From assembly GCF_022803015.1 (NCBI RefSeq), contig NZ_JAFKON010000003.1:310001-374000 (forward strand): DNA of 64,000 nucleotides. Direction: 5' to 3'. The translations under genes were made by a program, and so were the position numbers. The first letter of the stretch is position 1; every line of letters begins with the position of its first letter. This document shows, in pieces, positions 29,125 to 37,278 of the stretch. The stretch comes from Arthrobacter humicola (lineage in GTDB: Bacteria; Actinomycetota; Actinomycetes; Actinomycetales; Micrococcaceae). The notes under the pieces were generated by a model. It ran no database searches. It was not told the origin of the DNA and saw only the letters and a list, made by a program, of their open reading frames with translations.

Positions 29125-29182
29125 ATACCCCACCGGGTATTTTGCATACCCCCGCGGGTATCTGCCATACTCGGTGGGGTAT
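29125..29182. promoter_or_regulatory. three CstR/CsoR-type operators spaced by 21 bp
   Basis: ATACCCCACCGGGTAT (29125-29140), ATACCCCCGCGGGTAT (29146-29161) and ATACTCGGTGGGGTAT (29167-29182) each have the ATACCC-N4-GGGTAT form. Their starts are exactly 21 bp apart (two helical turns). They overlap a candidate + strand promoter (TTGCAT at 29142, CATACT at 29166, 18-bp spacer). Confidence 0.85.
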
Positions 29183-29213
29183 TCACCCACGACCCCTTTC
29201 GAGAGGCCCCGCC

Positions 29214-29825
29214 ATGATTTCCCCTTCCACCGCCATTTCCGCTCTCGCTCCGGAGACCTTGCGCAGCTGGGTCACCGAGCATCAGGACCTCATGATCATT
29301 GACGTCCGCTCGGCCGCTGAGTTCGAGTCCATGCACATTCGCGGGTCATACAACGTGCCGCTGCCACTGCTGTCCGAACACACCGATGAGCTTGCCGCCC
29401 GTCTGGGTAGCCGCGTCGTCCTCGTTTGCCAGTCAGGGGCCCGCGCTGAACAGGCGCGGCAGCGCCTCGGCAGTTCCGGCATCAATACGGCCTACGTCCT
29501 GACCGGCGGCGTCCCCGGCTTCGCAGCGGCCGGGGGTGACGTGGTCAAGGGCAAGGAACGCTGGGACCTGGAGCGGCAGGTCCGTCTCGCCGCCGGGTCG
29601 CTGGTGGTCCTCGGCCTGGCTGGCGGCAAGTTCGTCTCCCCCAGGATCCGGACGCTTGCCGGCGTCATCGGCGCTGGCCTGACCTTTTCCGCGGCGACCA
29701 ACACCTGCGCCATGGGCCGGGCCATCTCGGCCTTGCCGTGGAACAAGTCCGCCACGGAGCCCACGCGCGAAACCGCCATCATGAACCTGCCGGTTGTTCC
29801 GGCTGAGCAGGCTCCGGCAGCATGA
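29214..29825 (+). CDS. rhodanese-like sulfurtransferase with membrane (DUF2892-like) C-terminus
   Basis: A 203-aa protein. Residues 1-115 form a rhodanese domain with catalytic Cys72 in VLVCQSGARAEQ. Residues about 120-180 hold two hydrophobic segments (AAGSLVVLGLAGG, LAGVIGAGLTFSAATNTCAMG) of the DUF2892 membrane type. It would move persulfide sulfur at the inner face of the membrane. The start ATG lies 32 bp after the third operator. Its stop overlaps the start of the TauE/SafE gene (ATGA), so the two are coupled. Confidence 0.88.
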   Translation: MISPSTAISALAPETLRSWVTEHQDLMIIDVRSAAEFESMHIRGSYNVPLPLLSEHTDELAARLGSRVVLVCQSGARAEQARQRLGSSGINTAYVLTGGVPGFAAAGGDVVKGKERWDLERQVRLAAGSLVVLGLAGGKFVSPRIRTLAGVIGAGLTFSAATNTCAMGRAISALPWNKSATEPTRETAIMNLPVVPAEQAPAA

Positions 29826-30580
29826 TCGCGGCCCTGTCTCTGGGGCTCGTCGTCGGCATCGTTCTCGGTGTGGTGGGTGGCGGCGGGTCGATCATCGCCG
29901 TTCCCGCCCTGGTCTACGGCGTGGGCATGAGCCCCGCGGAGGCCATTCCCACCTCCCTGCTCGTGGTGGGCATCTCGTCCCTGGCGGCACTGGTGCCCAG
30001 GCTCCGTGAGGGCATCAACTGGCCAGTGGTCCTGATTGTCGGTGCCGCGGGCATCCCTGCCGCTTGGGCCGGAACCGCCCTGGGCCGCCTGCTTGATCCG
30101 AACATCCTGATGCTCGCCTTCGCTGCCATCATGGTGATCGCGGGGATCCGGATGCTCGCGCGGACCAGGGAAACCGACGGTTCCTGCAGCATCGGGCCCA
30201 CCAGGGCTTTCCGCACCTGCGCCCCAAAGGCCGTCGGGGTTGGCCTCCTGGTCGGGTTCCTCACAGGGCTGCTGGGTGTGGGCGGAGGGTTCCTGATCAC
30301 CCCGGCTCTCACACTGTTCCTGGGGCTGCGCATGAAACAGGCAGTCGGTTCCTCCCTGGCCATCATTGTGATCAATTCGACGGCGGGCTTCGGGGCCCAC
30401 GCCGCAGGTTTCACGATCGAGTGGCCCACGGTCCTGGGCTTCGCGGTCCCGGCCATCCTTGGATCCCTCTTTGCTGCCCGACTTGCCCGCCGGCTGCAGG
30501 ACAAGCACATCCGGGTCTCCTTCGCGATGCTCATCTTTGTCGTAGCGGCATGGGTCACAACGAGCACCGTCACCGCCTGA
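29822..30580 (+). CDS. sulfite/organosulfonate exporter, TauE/SafE family
   Basis: A 252-aa membrane protein with about eight helices in two related halves. Each half carries a glycine motif: GVVGGGGSIIAVPAL near residue 17 and GLLGVGGGFLITPAL near 150. The family exports or imports sulfur-containing anions. In CstR-controlled operons it is thought to remove sulfite or thiosulfate made by persulfide oxidation. It is translationally coupled to the rhodanese gene. Confidence 0.88.
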   Translation: MIAALSLGLVVGIVLGVVGGGGSIIAVPALVYGVGMSPAEAIPTSLLVVGISSLAALVPRLREGINWPVVLIVGAAGIPAAWAGTALGRLLDPNILMLAFAAIMVIAGIRMLARTRETDGSCSIGPTRAFRTCAPKAVGVGLLVGFLTGLLGVGGGFLITPALTLFLGLRMKQAVGSSLAIIVINSTAGFGAHAAGFTIEWPTVLGFAVPAILGSLFAARLARRLQDKHIRVSFAMLIFVVAAWVTTSTVTA

Positions 30581-30598
30581 CCCGCCAACCCCCAACCC

Positions 30599-30623
30599 TG
30601 CCGCTGGAGAAGCTCCAGCGGCA
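30599..30623 (+). terminator. short hairpin between TauE/SafE and persulfide dioxygenase genes
   Basis: TGCCGCTGGAG and CTCCAGCGGCA pair perfectly around a 3-nt loop. It lacks a T-run and sits inside the predicted operon, so it may attenuate rather than stop transcription, or stabilise the upstream mRNA. Confidence 0.5.
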
Positions 30624-30703
30624 CCCCTAACGCCCTACCGAAAACCTGGCACAGCCGGCACGCAGGATCAGATACCAAACTTCCCCCACGAAGGAGAGCA
30701 CCA

Positions 30704-32107
30704 ATGCTTATCGAGCGCATTTACGATGAAGACCTCGCCCAGGCCAGCTACCTGATTGGCTGCCAGGCCAAGGGTGAGGCTGTTGTTGTGGACGGCCGCC
30801 GGGACATCGCGGTCTACCAGGAACTGGCCGAGAAGAACGGCATGAAGATTGTGGCCGTCACCGAAACCCACATTCACGCCGACTACCTCTCCGGCACCCG
30901 CGAGCTGGCCGCCGCCACCGGCGCCACGATCTACGTCTCCGGCGAAGGTGGCCCGGACTGGCAATACGAATTCGACGGCGAACGGCTCTACGACGGCGAC
31001 AGGATCGCACTCGGCAACATCACCATCCAGGCTCTGCATACCCCGGGCCACACCCCGGAGCACCTGTCCTTCCTGGTGACTGACGGCGCCTTCAGCGACC
31101 AGCCCGGCTACCTGCTCTCCGGCGACTTCGTCTTCTCCGGTGACCTGGGGCGCCCGGACCTGCTGGACGAAGCGGCCGGCGGCGTGGACACCCGGTTTGA
31201 GGGTGCCAGGCAGCTCTTCGCCAGTCTGCGGGACAAATTCCTGACCCTGCCCGACTACGTCCAGGTCCACCCGGCCCACGGCGCCGGCAGCGCCTGCGGC
31301 AAGGCCCTGGGCGCCATCCCCTCCACCACCGTCGGTTACGAACGGCTCTACGCCTGGTGGGGCCCGTACCTCGCCGCGAACGACGAGCAGGGGTTCGTCA
31401 ATGAGCTTCTCGACGGCCAGCCGGACGCCCACGCCTACTTCGGGCGGATGAAGCGCGAAAACCGTATCGGCCCGGCAATTTTGAGGGAACGTGCCCCGCT
31501 GCAGGAGCTGGACATCGCCGCCGTGGCCCGGGATCTGGCTGCGGACAAGGCAACCTTCATAGACACCCGCTCCAACACCGAGGTCCATGAGGGCACCGTC
31601 ACCGGCTCCCTGAACATCCCCGCCGGCAAGTCAGTGGCCAGCTACGGCGCCTGGGTCGTCAACCCGGAAACCGATAAGAACCCGTTGGTTCTGCTGGCCG
31701 CCGGGCCGGAGCAGGCCCAAGAGATGTGGGATCACTTGGTCCGCGTCGGCATCGACAACATCGCTGGCTACCTCACCGGCGTCGAAGGCCTCCCAACCTC
31801 TACCCCGCGGCTGATCCAGCCTGCCGATCTGGCCGACTTTGACGCTGCGATGGTGCTGGACGTCCGCAACCGCACCGAGCACCTGGCCGGACACATCCCC
31901 GGATCCCACCAGCTCAGCGGCGGCCGCGTCATGTGGCACCTCGACGAACTCCCGGCCGGAGGCACTATCGTGACCTACTGCCAAAGCGGCATCCGCAACT
32001 CCGTCGCGGCCAGCGCCCTGCGCCGCGCCGGGTACGACATCGTTGAACTCGACGGCAGCTACGCGGCCTGGGCCGCCCACCGGCCGTCCGTGGCCTCATC
32101 CCGCTGA
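30704..32107 (+). CDS. persulfide dioxygenase-rhodanese fusion (MBL fold, CstB/ETHE1-like)
   Basis: A 467-aa protein. The N-terminal metallo-beta-lactamase fold has THIHAD (His56, His58, Asp60), PGHT (His116) and Asp141, the non-heme iron set of ETHE1-type persulfide dioxygenases. Two rhodanese-like domains follow. The first has no cysteine at its active loop (LLAAGPEQA) and is probably inactive. The second has Cys426 in VTYCQSGIRNS. This is the CstB layout, oxidising persulfides to sulfite and transferring sulfane sulfur to give thiosulfate. GAAGGAG precedes the ATG. Confidence 0.88.
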   Translation: MLIERIYDEDLAQASYLIGCQAKGEAVVVDGRRDIAVYQELAEKNGMKIVAVTETHIHADYLSGTRELAAATGATIYVSGEGGPDWQYEFDGERLYDGDRIALGNITIQALHTPGHTPEHLSFLVTDGAFSDQPGYLLSGDFVFSGDLGRPDLLDEAAGGVDTRFEGARQLFASLRDKFLTLPDYVQVHPAHGAGSACGKALGAIPSTTVGYERLYAWWGPYLAANDEQGFVNELLDGQPDAHAYFGRMKRENRIGPAILRERAPLQELDIAAVARDLAADKATFIDTRSNTEVHEGTVTGSLNIPAGKSVASYGAWVVNPETDKNPLVLLAAGPEQAQEMWDHLVRVGIDNIAGYLTGVEGLPTSTPRLIQPADLADFDAAMVLDVRNRTEHLAGHIPGSHQLSGGRVMWHLDELPAGGTIVTYCQSGIRNSVAASALRRAGYDIVELDGSYAAWAAHRPSVASSR

Positions 32108-32283
32108 CCCTGGGAAGGGACGTCCGTCGCCACGCCGGCCAGAGGCACGCGAAGCCAACGGAGACCGCCGCCGGACGGCGTCGAAGGCTCCCGGGCGGGA
32201 AGGCCTTCGGACTCTACCGGGCAGCCGAGGTCGGCCAAAGAATCGGAATAGCAATGGTCTGAGGCGAAAGGGCACCGGTCTTG

Positions 32284-32538
32284 ATGTGGGGCTACGGCAT
32301 GAATATGGCCTGGATGTGGATGTGGGGCATACTCCTGCTCATCGGCATAGCGCTGCTGGTACTGGTCGCCGTGCGCATGTTTGCCGCAGGCGGCACTCAC
32401 GGCGGGATGCAGGGACCGCAGGGTCCCTACCCCGGCAGGAGCCGGGCCCGGCAGATCCTCGATGAACGCTTTGCCCGGGGTGAACTGACGGCGGAGCAAT
32501 ACCGCGAGCAGCTAAAGGTTCTCGGCGAGGACCAATAG
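32284..32538 (+). CDS. SHOCT domain small membrane protein
   Basis: An 84-aa protein: a Met/Trp-rich hydrophobic N-terminus (MWGYGMNMAWMWMWG) forming one membrane helix to about residue 32, a flexible Gly/Pro linker, then a C-terminal SHOCT motif (ARQILDERFARGELTAEQYREQLKVL). The Met-rich start is suggestive of copper contact but unproven. A TTG directly before the ATG could also serve as start. Its stop overlaps the GTG start of the multicopper oxidase gene, so they are coupled. Confidence 0.8.
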   Translation: MWGYGMNMAWMWMWGILLLIGIALLVLVAVRMFAAGGTHGGMQGPQGPYPGRSRARQILDERFARGELTAEQYREQLKVLGEDQ

Positions 32539-34004
32539 TGCTCCCAATGAGCCGCCGGAACGCGCTCCGGCTGGGCGGCCTCGGCACGGCAGCCATAGCC
32601 GCCGGCGGAGCCGGGCTCTGGTGGACGGGCAGTTCCCGGTTCTCGACCGTCGCGGGCGGAGACTTCACCGACCCGAAGCAGCTGCGCAGCAGCAACGGAC
32701 GGTTGCAGGTCCGGCTCGAAGCGTCCGCTGGCTCAGTGCAGCTCGGCGGCCAGCAGGCCTCGGCGCTTGGCTACAACGGCGGAATCCCCGGCCCAACCCT
32801 GCGTTTGAGGAGTGGGGACGTGTTCGCCGTCGAACTGGTCAACAGCATGGACGTCCCGACAAACCTGCACGTCCACGGACTCCACGTTTCACCCCAGGGC
32901 AACGGAGACAACGTTTTCAACGTCGTCGAGCCCGGCCACTCGTTCCGCTACGAGTACCGGCTCCCTGCGGACCACCCGCCCGGCGTGTACTGGTACCACC
33001 CCCATCATCACGGCATGGTCGCCGATCAGATTTTCGCCGGCCTGTTCGGTGCGATCATCGTCGAGGACGCACAGCCCGTGGACGTCAGCCGCGAGCGGGT
33101 GATGGTCGTCTCTGACATCACCCTGGACGGCTCCGGAACCGTCGCCGGCCCCTCGCCCATGGACCGGATGCTCGGCCGGGAAGGTGAACTTGTCCTGGTG
33201 AACGGACAAAGCAACCCGAAACTTTCCGCCCGGCCGGGCGAGCGTGAGCGGTGGCGGATCGTGAACACGTGCGTGGCCCGCTACCTGCAGCTGCGCCTGG
33301 ACGGGCAGCAGATGCAGCTCCTCGGCATGGATTCCGGCCGCTTCCCCACACCCCGGAACGCGGACGAGGTGCTGCTGGCGCCGGGCAACCGTGCAGATGT
33401 CCTGGTCACAGCTGTCGAGGGCGACGCCACTCTCAGTGCCGTCTACTACAACCGTGGCAGCATGGCCGGCATGACGGGACCGGCAGGGCCAGCCCCCAAC
33501 GGCGCCCAGGGCACAGGGGATCTCGTGCTGGCGACCCTCTCGGTCTCCGGCGCCCCGGCCGAACCTCCTCCGGCGGTGCCGGCCCGGCCCGCAGCGGCAG
33601 ACCTGAGGACCGCGGCCGTTGCCGCCCGCAGGCAGCTGACCTTCGCAGTCGGCGGCATGGGCATGGGCATGGGAATGGGAATGAGTTTCACCATCAACGG
33701 CCGTGAATTCAACGCAAGCCGGACGGACACCACTGTGGCCGCGCAGACGGTGGAGGAGTGGACCCTGATGAATCCCAGCCCGATGGACCATCCCTTCCAC
33801 CTGCACGTCTGGCCGATGCAGATCATCGAGGAACAGAGCCAGGCGCCGGGCCAGCCCGTCTGGCGTGACGTCATCAACATACCCGCCAACGGGCAGGTGC
33901 GGGTCCGGATCCACTTCAAGGATTTCACCGGCCGCTCCGTGTACCACTGCCACATCCTGGACCACGAGGACCAAGGAATGATGGGCGTCATCGAAGTCCG
34001 CTAG
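32538..34004 (+). CDS. multicopper oxidase (CueO/SufI/laccase type), Tat-exported
   Basis: A 488-aa exported oxidase. The N-terminus has the twin-arginine pattern MSRRNALRLGGLG and a hydrophobic stretch. All four copper clusters are present: LHVHGLH, YHPHHHGM, HPFHLHVW and YHCHILDHEDQGMM. A run of Gly-Met repeats (MGMGMGMGM, about residues 374-384) precedes the third cluster and resembles the Met-rich Cu(I) segment of CueO. Probable role: periplasmic-side Cu(I) oxidation. The start is GTG with GAGG 8 nt upstream; an ATG 9 nt downstream is possible. Confidence 0.92.
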   Translation: MLPMSRRNALRLGGLGTAAIAAGGAGLWWTGSSRFSTVAGGDFTDPKQLRSSNGRLQVRLEASAGSVQLGGQQASALGYNGGIPGPTLRLRSGDVFAVELVNSMDVPTNLHVHGLHVSPQGNGDNVFNVVEPGHSFRYEYRLPADHPPGVYWYHPHHHGMVADQIFAGLFGAIIVEDAQPVDVSRERVMVVSDITLDGSGTVAGPSPMDRMLGREGELVLVNGQSNPKLSARPGERERWRIVNTCVARYLQLRLDGQQMQLLGMDSGRFPTPRNADEVLLAPGNRADVLVTAVEGDATLSAVYYNRGSMAGMTGPAGPAPNGAQGTGDLVLATLSVSGAPAEPPPAVPARPAAADLRTAAVAARRQLTFAVGGMGMGMGMGMSFTINGREFNASRTDTTVAAQTVEEWTLMNPSPMDHPFHLHVWPMQIIEEQSQAPGQPVWRDVINIPANGQVRVRIHFKDFTGRSVYHCHILDHEDQGMMGVIEVR

Positions 34005-34051
34005 CCACCGGGAGCAAGTATCCCGACGACGGCCCGGCCAATGCCCAGCCT

Positions 34052-34070
34052 GTAGCCTTGACCTGGCTAC
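34052..34070. promoter_or_regulatory. short inverted repeat upstream of the DUF6153-like gene
   Basis: GTAGCC and GGCTAC flank a 7-bp centre containing TTGACCT, 33 bp before the gene start. It could be an operator overlapping a -35 element (TTGACC); support is only the symmetry. Confidence 0.3.
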
Positions 34071-34102
34071 CATCCAACACTTCCAACCGGAGGGAGAATG
34101 CC

Positions 34103-34633
34103 ATGGCCGCAGCTTTCATGAGCCATGCCGCAACCGCCCTTCGCCGCGGCTTCCTGCTAGCGGGCCTGCTGGCTGTCGTGGCTGGATTCCTCGGGATGCA
34201 CGTCATGACCGGAATGCATGGCGCTCATGCCATGACCGCGGTGACATCCTCCGCGGAAGCCGCGGGGTCATCTTCCCGGCCGGAGACCGGCCTCGCACCT
34301 CATCCGGCCGCCCATGCCCTGCAAGAGCGCACTATGGGCCATGACTCCTTGGCTCCGCGCCCTGCGACCCCAGCCGGTCCCGACCTGACGGCCGACAGCC
34401 GGGCCGCTGCCCCCGCGGTGTCGTGCATATGCCAATCGAACTGCGCCGCCGTTGCGTCAATGCACTCGGCCTGTGTGCCCTCGGCGGCAATAACGTCCCT
34501 GGCCGCGCCCCCACCTGGCATGGCGCCGGCCTCGATGCACAACCCGGACACGCACGGCGACGCCGCCGTCAGGGCCTACTGCTGTCTCCCCGCAAGTCCT
34601 TCGCCGGGCGATCTGTCCATCAGCCGGACGTAA
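34103..34633 (+). CDS. DUF6153-like Met/His-rich membrane-anchored protein
   Basis: A 176-aa protein: basic N-terminus, one hydrophobic helix (FLLAGLLAVVAGFLGMHVM), then an outside-facing low-complexity region rich in Met, His, Ala and Pro, with cysteines in CICQSNC and AYCCLP. It resembles DUF6153 proteins found beside copper-resistance genes. The start follows CGGAGGGAG. It sits between a multicopper oxidase and a DUF305 lipoprotein, which fits periplasmic metal buffering. This is inference from composition and context. Confidence 0.6.
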   Translation: MAAAFMSHAATALRRGFLLAGLLAVVAGFLGMHVMTGMHGAHAMTAVTSSAEAAGSSSRPETGLAPHPAAHALQERTMGHDSLAPRPATPAGPDLTADSRAAAPAVSCICQSNCAAVASMHSACVPSAAITSLAAPPPGMAPASMHNPDTHGDAAVRAYCCLPASPSPGDLSISRT

Positions 34634-34765
34634 GACGGGATCGCGCCGTGTCGTTGTCCGGCGTCCCCACTTACCCGGCACGCTCCATCCCGTTCTTCCA
34701 GCGGCGCGGGCGTGTCATCCGCAGGCGTGCCACAACGCTGATTGATGATTGAAGGACCTGACCCC

Positions 34766-35389
34766 ATGAAGAAAACCCTGACCATTTCTGCCACAATTCC
34801 TGCCTTCGGCATTTCCGCCGCCATCGCCCTTGCCGGCTGCGCCGGCACCTCCGGAAGCACACCCGCCGGCACCATGCCGGGCATGGGCAGCGGCGGCATG
34901 GGCACGTCGTCCAGCTCGGCGCCCGCAACCGCGGACCACAACGCGGCAGACACCATGTTCACCCAAGGGATGATCCCGCACCACGCCCAGGCCGTGGAAA
35001 TGAGCGACATGATGCTCAGGAAGCAGGGCATGGACGCGCGGATCACCGCGCTCGCCACAAAGATCAAGGCCGCACAGGCACCCGAAATCGCGCAGATGAC
35101 GGGCTGGCTCAAGACCTGGAACGAACCCGCCCAGATGGCGTCCGGCCATGGCATGGGTGACGGGGTGATGGGCGACGACGACCTGAAGAAGCTCGATGCC
35201 GCCCAGGGCGCCGACGCGGCCAAGTTGTTCCTGGCCCAGATGATCGTCCACCACGAGGGCGCGGTGATGATGGCCAAGACTGAAAGCAGCCAAGGCAAGA
35301 ACCCTGACGCCCTCAGCCTGAGCAAGGCAATCGTGAGCGCCCAGGAAGCTGAAATCCAGGAAATGAAGGACCTGCTGGCCAGCCTCTAG
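34766..35389 (+). CDS. DUF305 lipoprotein
   Basis: A 207-aa secreted lipoprotein: signal peptide with lipobox LAGC near residue 24, Gly/Met/Ser linker, then DUF305 (ferritin-like four-helix) with two metal-type motifs, MIPHHAQAVEM and MIVHHEGAVMM. DUF305 proteins are often found next to multicopper oxidases and copper exporters. The ATG is preceded by GAAGGA. A strong hairpin follows, marking the end of the Cu-type operon. Confidence 0.9.
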   Translation: MKKTLTISATIPAFGISAAIALAGCAGTSGSTPAGTMPGMGSGGMGTSSSSAPATADHNAADTMFTQGMIPHHAQAVEMSDMMLRKQGMDARITALATKIKAAQAPEIAQMTGWLKTWNEPAQMASGHGMGDGVMGDDDLKKLDAAQGADAAKLFLAQMIVHHEGAVMMAKTESSQGKNPDALSLSKAIVSAQEAEIQEMKDLLASL

Positions 35390-35398
35390 CAGCGTCCC

Positions 35399-35426
35399 GG
35401 CCCCGGTCCGCCTTCGGACCGGGGCC
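35399..35426 (+). terminator. terminator after the DUF305 gene
   Basis: GGCCCCGGTCCG and CGGACCGGGGCC pair perfectly over 12 bp around CCTT, 10 bp after the stop. There is no T-run, as is common in high-GC actinobacteria. Confidence 0.7.
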
Positions 35427-35565
35427 GTCAACTGGGCGGCCCCGGCCGACGTAGTCCAAAGCATCGGCCGACGGCGGTGCTGCTTTGGCCTCGTACCTGG
35501 GTGCCGCACCGGCTGCAGCGACGGGCCGGGATGCCCGGCGGAACGAATGCACCTACACTGCTGGA

Positions 35566-36084
35566 ATGCCTATCATTCCGGATTCCAAGGACTGGACTTG
35601 GGTCCTGTCGCAGCCCTGCCCCGAGTGCGGTTTCGATGTCTCCACCGCGACCCCGGCCACGGTGCCGGGGATCGTCATCAGCATGCTCCCGCGGTGGCGT
35701 GCAGCCCTCCGACGGCCGGACGCGACGGAACGGCCCAACGAGGCCACGTGGTCCGTCCTCGAGTATGGCTGCCACGTCCGGGACGTCTTCACACTTTTCG
35801 ATCACCGCCTGTCCCTCATGTTGTCCGAGGACGATGCCCGGTTCGATGACTGGGACCAGGACAAGACGGCAATCGAGCAGGACTACGCCAACGCCGATCC
35901 AGCCCAGGTCGGCGTCGAGCTGACGGCGGAGGGCGAGCAGATTGCCGCGTCCTTCGCACGGGTAAAGGAGGAGGATTGGGTCCGCTTGGGGACCCGGAGC
36001 AACGGCTCAGTGTTCACTGTCCTGACCTTCGCGCAGTATTTCCTGCACGACGTCGTCCACCACCTCCACGACGTGGACGGCTAA
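35566..36084 (+). CDS. DinB family protein
   Basis: A 172-aa protein of the DinB/YfiT-like four-helix superfamily (metal-dependent, often mycothiol- or bacillithiol-related transferases or of unknown role). It starts MPIIPDSKDWTWVLSQPCPECGFD; conserved helices carry LEYGCHVRDVFTLFDHRL and a C-terminal HDVVHHLHDV, whose histidines probably bind metal. The ATG at 35566 is used because upstream in-frame codons lack a ribosome site and lie outside the conserved region. Confidence 0.82.
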   Translation: MPIIPDSKDWTWVLSQPCPECGFDVSTATPATVPGIVISMLPRWRAALRRPDATERPNEATWSVLEYGCHVRDVFTLFDHRLSLMLSEDDARFDDWDQDKTAIEQDYANADPAQVGVELTAEGEQIAASFARVKEEDWVRLGTRSNGSVFTVLTFAQYFLHDVVHHLHDVDG

Positions 36085-36165
36085 CGCGAAGAACTGGCGC
36101 GCGGACGGCAGGCGCGCGGACGGCCGGCGGGAAGCCGCAGGGTCTGCGGTTCCCTGAGGCGGCCC

Positions 36166-37257
36166 CTACGGCACGGCCGGCTGAAGCTCCTTGTCCCACG
36201 CCATGCTCCGGTTGACGGCCACATAGCCCATCTTGAGGTAGAGCGCGAGGGCCCCGGTCGGGTTCTCCGAGTCGACATCCAGCGAGGCCACGTCCATGCC
36301 CGCGGCGGCGAAGCGGCGCATGGCATCGGCCAAGAGCACCTGCGCGATGCCCCGGCCACGGTACTCCCGCCGGACGCCAAGGAGCTCCGTGTAGCCTTCG
36401 CGGAAGCCGCGGGTCAGGGCGGCCTCGACGTCGTGGGTGGCCAACTGGTACCCGGCCACCGTGCCGGTAGAACGGTCCAGCACGACGCCGCTCAGGTCCG
36501 GCCGGGCCTGCGGATCATTCACCACATAGCCCCAACCCTCCTGGTCGCGGGGCTCGCTGCCCCAGTGGTCCCGGAATGCCGCGTTGTGCGCCAGCCGCAC
36601 CGGTTCATGCAGCTCCGGCCCAAAAGTGACGAGCTCCAGTCCGGGGTCCAGGGAGGATTCAGGCACAGCCTGGGTCAGTGGCCGGTGCATCTCGTTGTAA
36701 TAGCGGACAATGCCGTAGCCGGAACCGGCGAACAAGGCGGCCTGGTGCTGGTGCTGCTGCTCGGTATGGAGCCGCAGTCTCGGGCGCGGGACGCCCCCGG
36801 TGCCGCCCGCATCGCCGTCGCCGGCATCGCCGGCATCCCCAACTGTGCCGGCATCCCCAACCGTGCCGGCGCGCCGTGCGTCCTCGGCAAAGCGGTCCCT
36901 GGTCCGCTGTTCCATCCAACCCAGCAGCAAGGTGCCGATCCCGCTCCCCTGCCACTCCGGGTCAACGCAGCCGGAGCCGTTCGCCTTGTCACCGTCGCGG
37001 TTCTTGGTGATCCGGCCGTAGGCCCGGGCAACGCCCTCCGGATCGAAGCCGATGATGGAGTTCGCCGTTACCGGGTTATTTTTCGACTCCAGGATCTGTT
37101 CCAGATCCGCCTGGCGCTCGAACCAGACGGGTTGCTCGACGGCGGCCGTGCGGGCAATCAGGCCGGCCCACGCGTCGAGGTCGCGGCGCTCCGCCGGCCG
37201 CCAGGACAGCCGGGGGTCAAGTGCTTGCCGGGGGTGGAGCTCGCCGTTGCGGTTCAT
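36166..37257 (-). CDS. tandem GNAT-domain acetyltransferase (mycothiol-synthase-like architecture)
   Basis: A 363-aa protein with two GNAT modules. The first (about 20-120) ends DPEWQGSGIGTLLLGWME. The second (about 215-355) has RREYRGRGIAQVLLADAMRRFAAAGMDVASLDVDSENPTGALALYLKMGY, a complete acetyl-CoA site. Between them is a Gly/Asp/Ala repeat (GTVGDAG, GDAGDGDAG). The double layout is that of MshD-type enzymes, but identity with MshD is not established. It begins 21 bp after the cydDC stop on the same strand, so it may be read from the cyd operon. Confidence 0.82.
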   Translation of the reverse strand: MNRNGELHPRQALDPRLSWRPAERRDLDAWAGLIARTAAVEQPVWFERQADLEQILESKNNPVTANSIIGFDPEGVARAYGRITKNRDGDKANGSGCVDPEWQGSGIGTLLLGWMEQRTRDRFAEDARRAGTVGDAGTVGDAGDAGDGDAGGTGGVPRPRLRLHTEQQHQHQAALFAGSGYGIVRYYNEMHRPLTQAVPESSLDPGLELVTFGPELHEPVRLAHNAAFRDHWGSEPRDQEGWGYVVNDPQARPDLSGVVLDRSTGTVAGYQLATHDVEAALTRGFREGYTELLGVRREYRGRGIAQVLLADAMRRFAAAGMDVASLDVDSENPTGALALYLKMGYVAVNRSMAWDKELQPAVP

Positions 37258-37278
37258 GGCAACAGGCTAATAGGCGGG

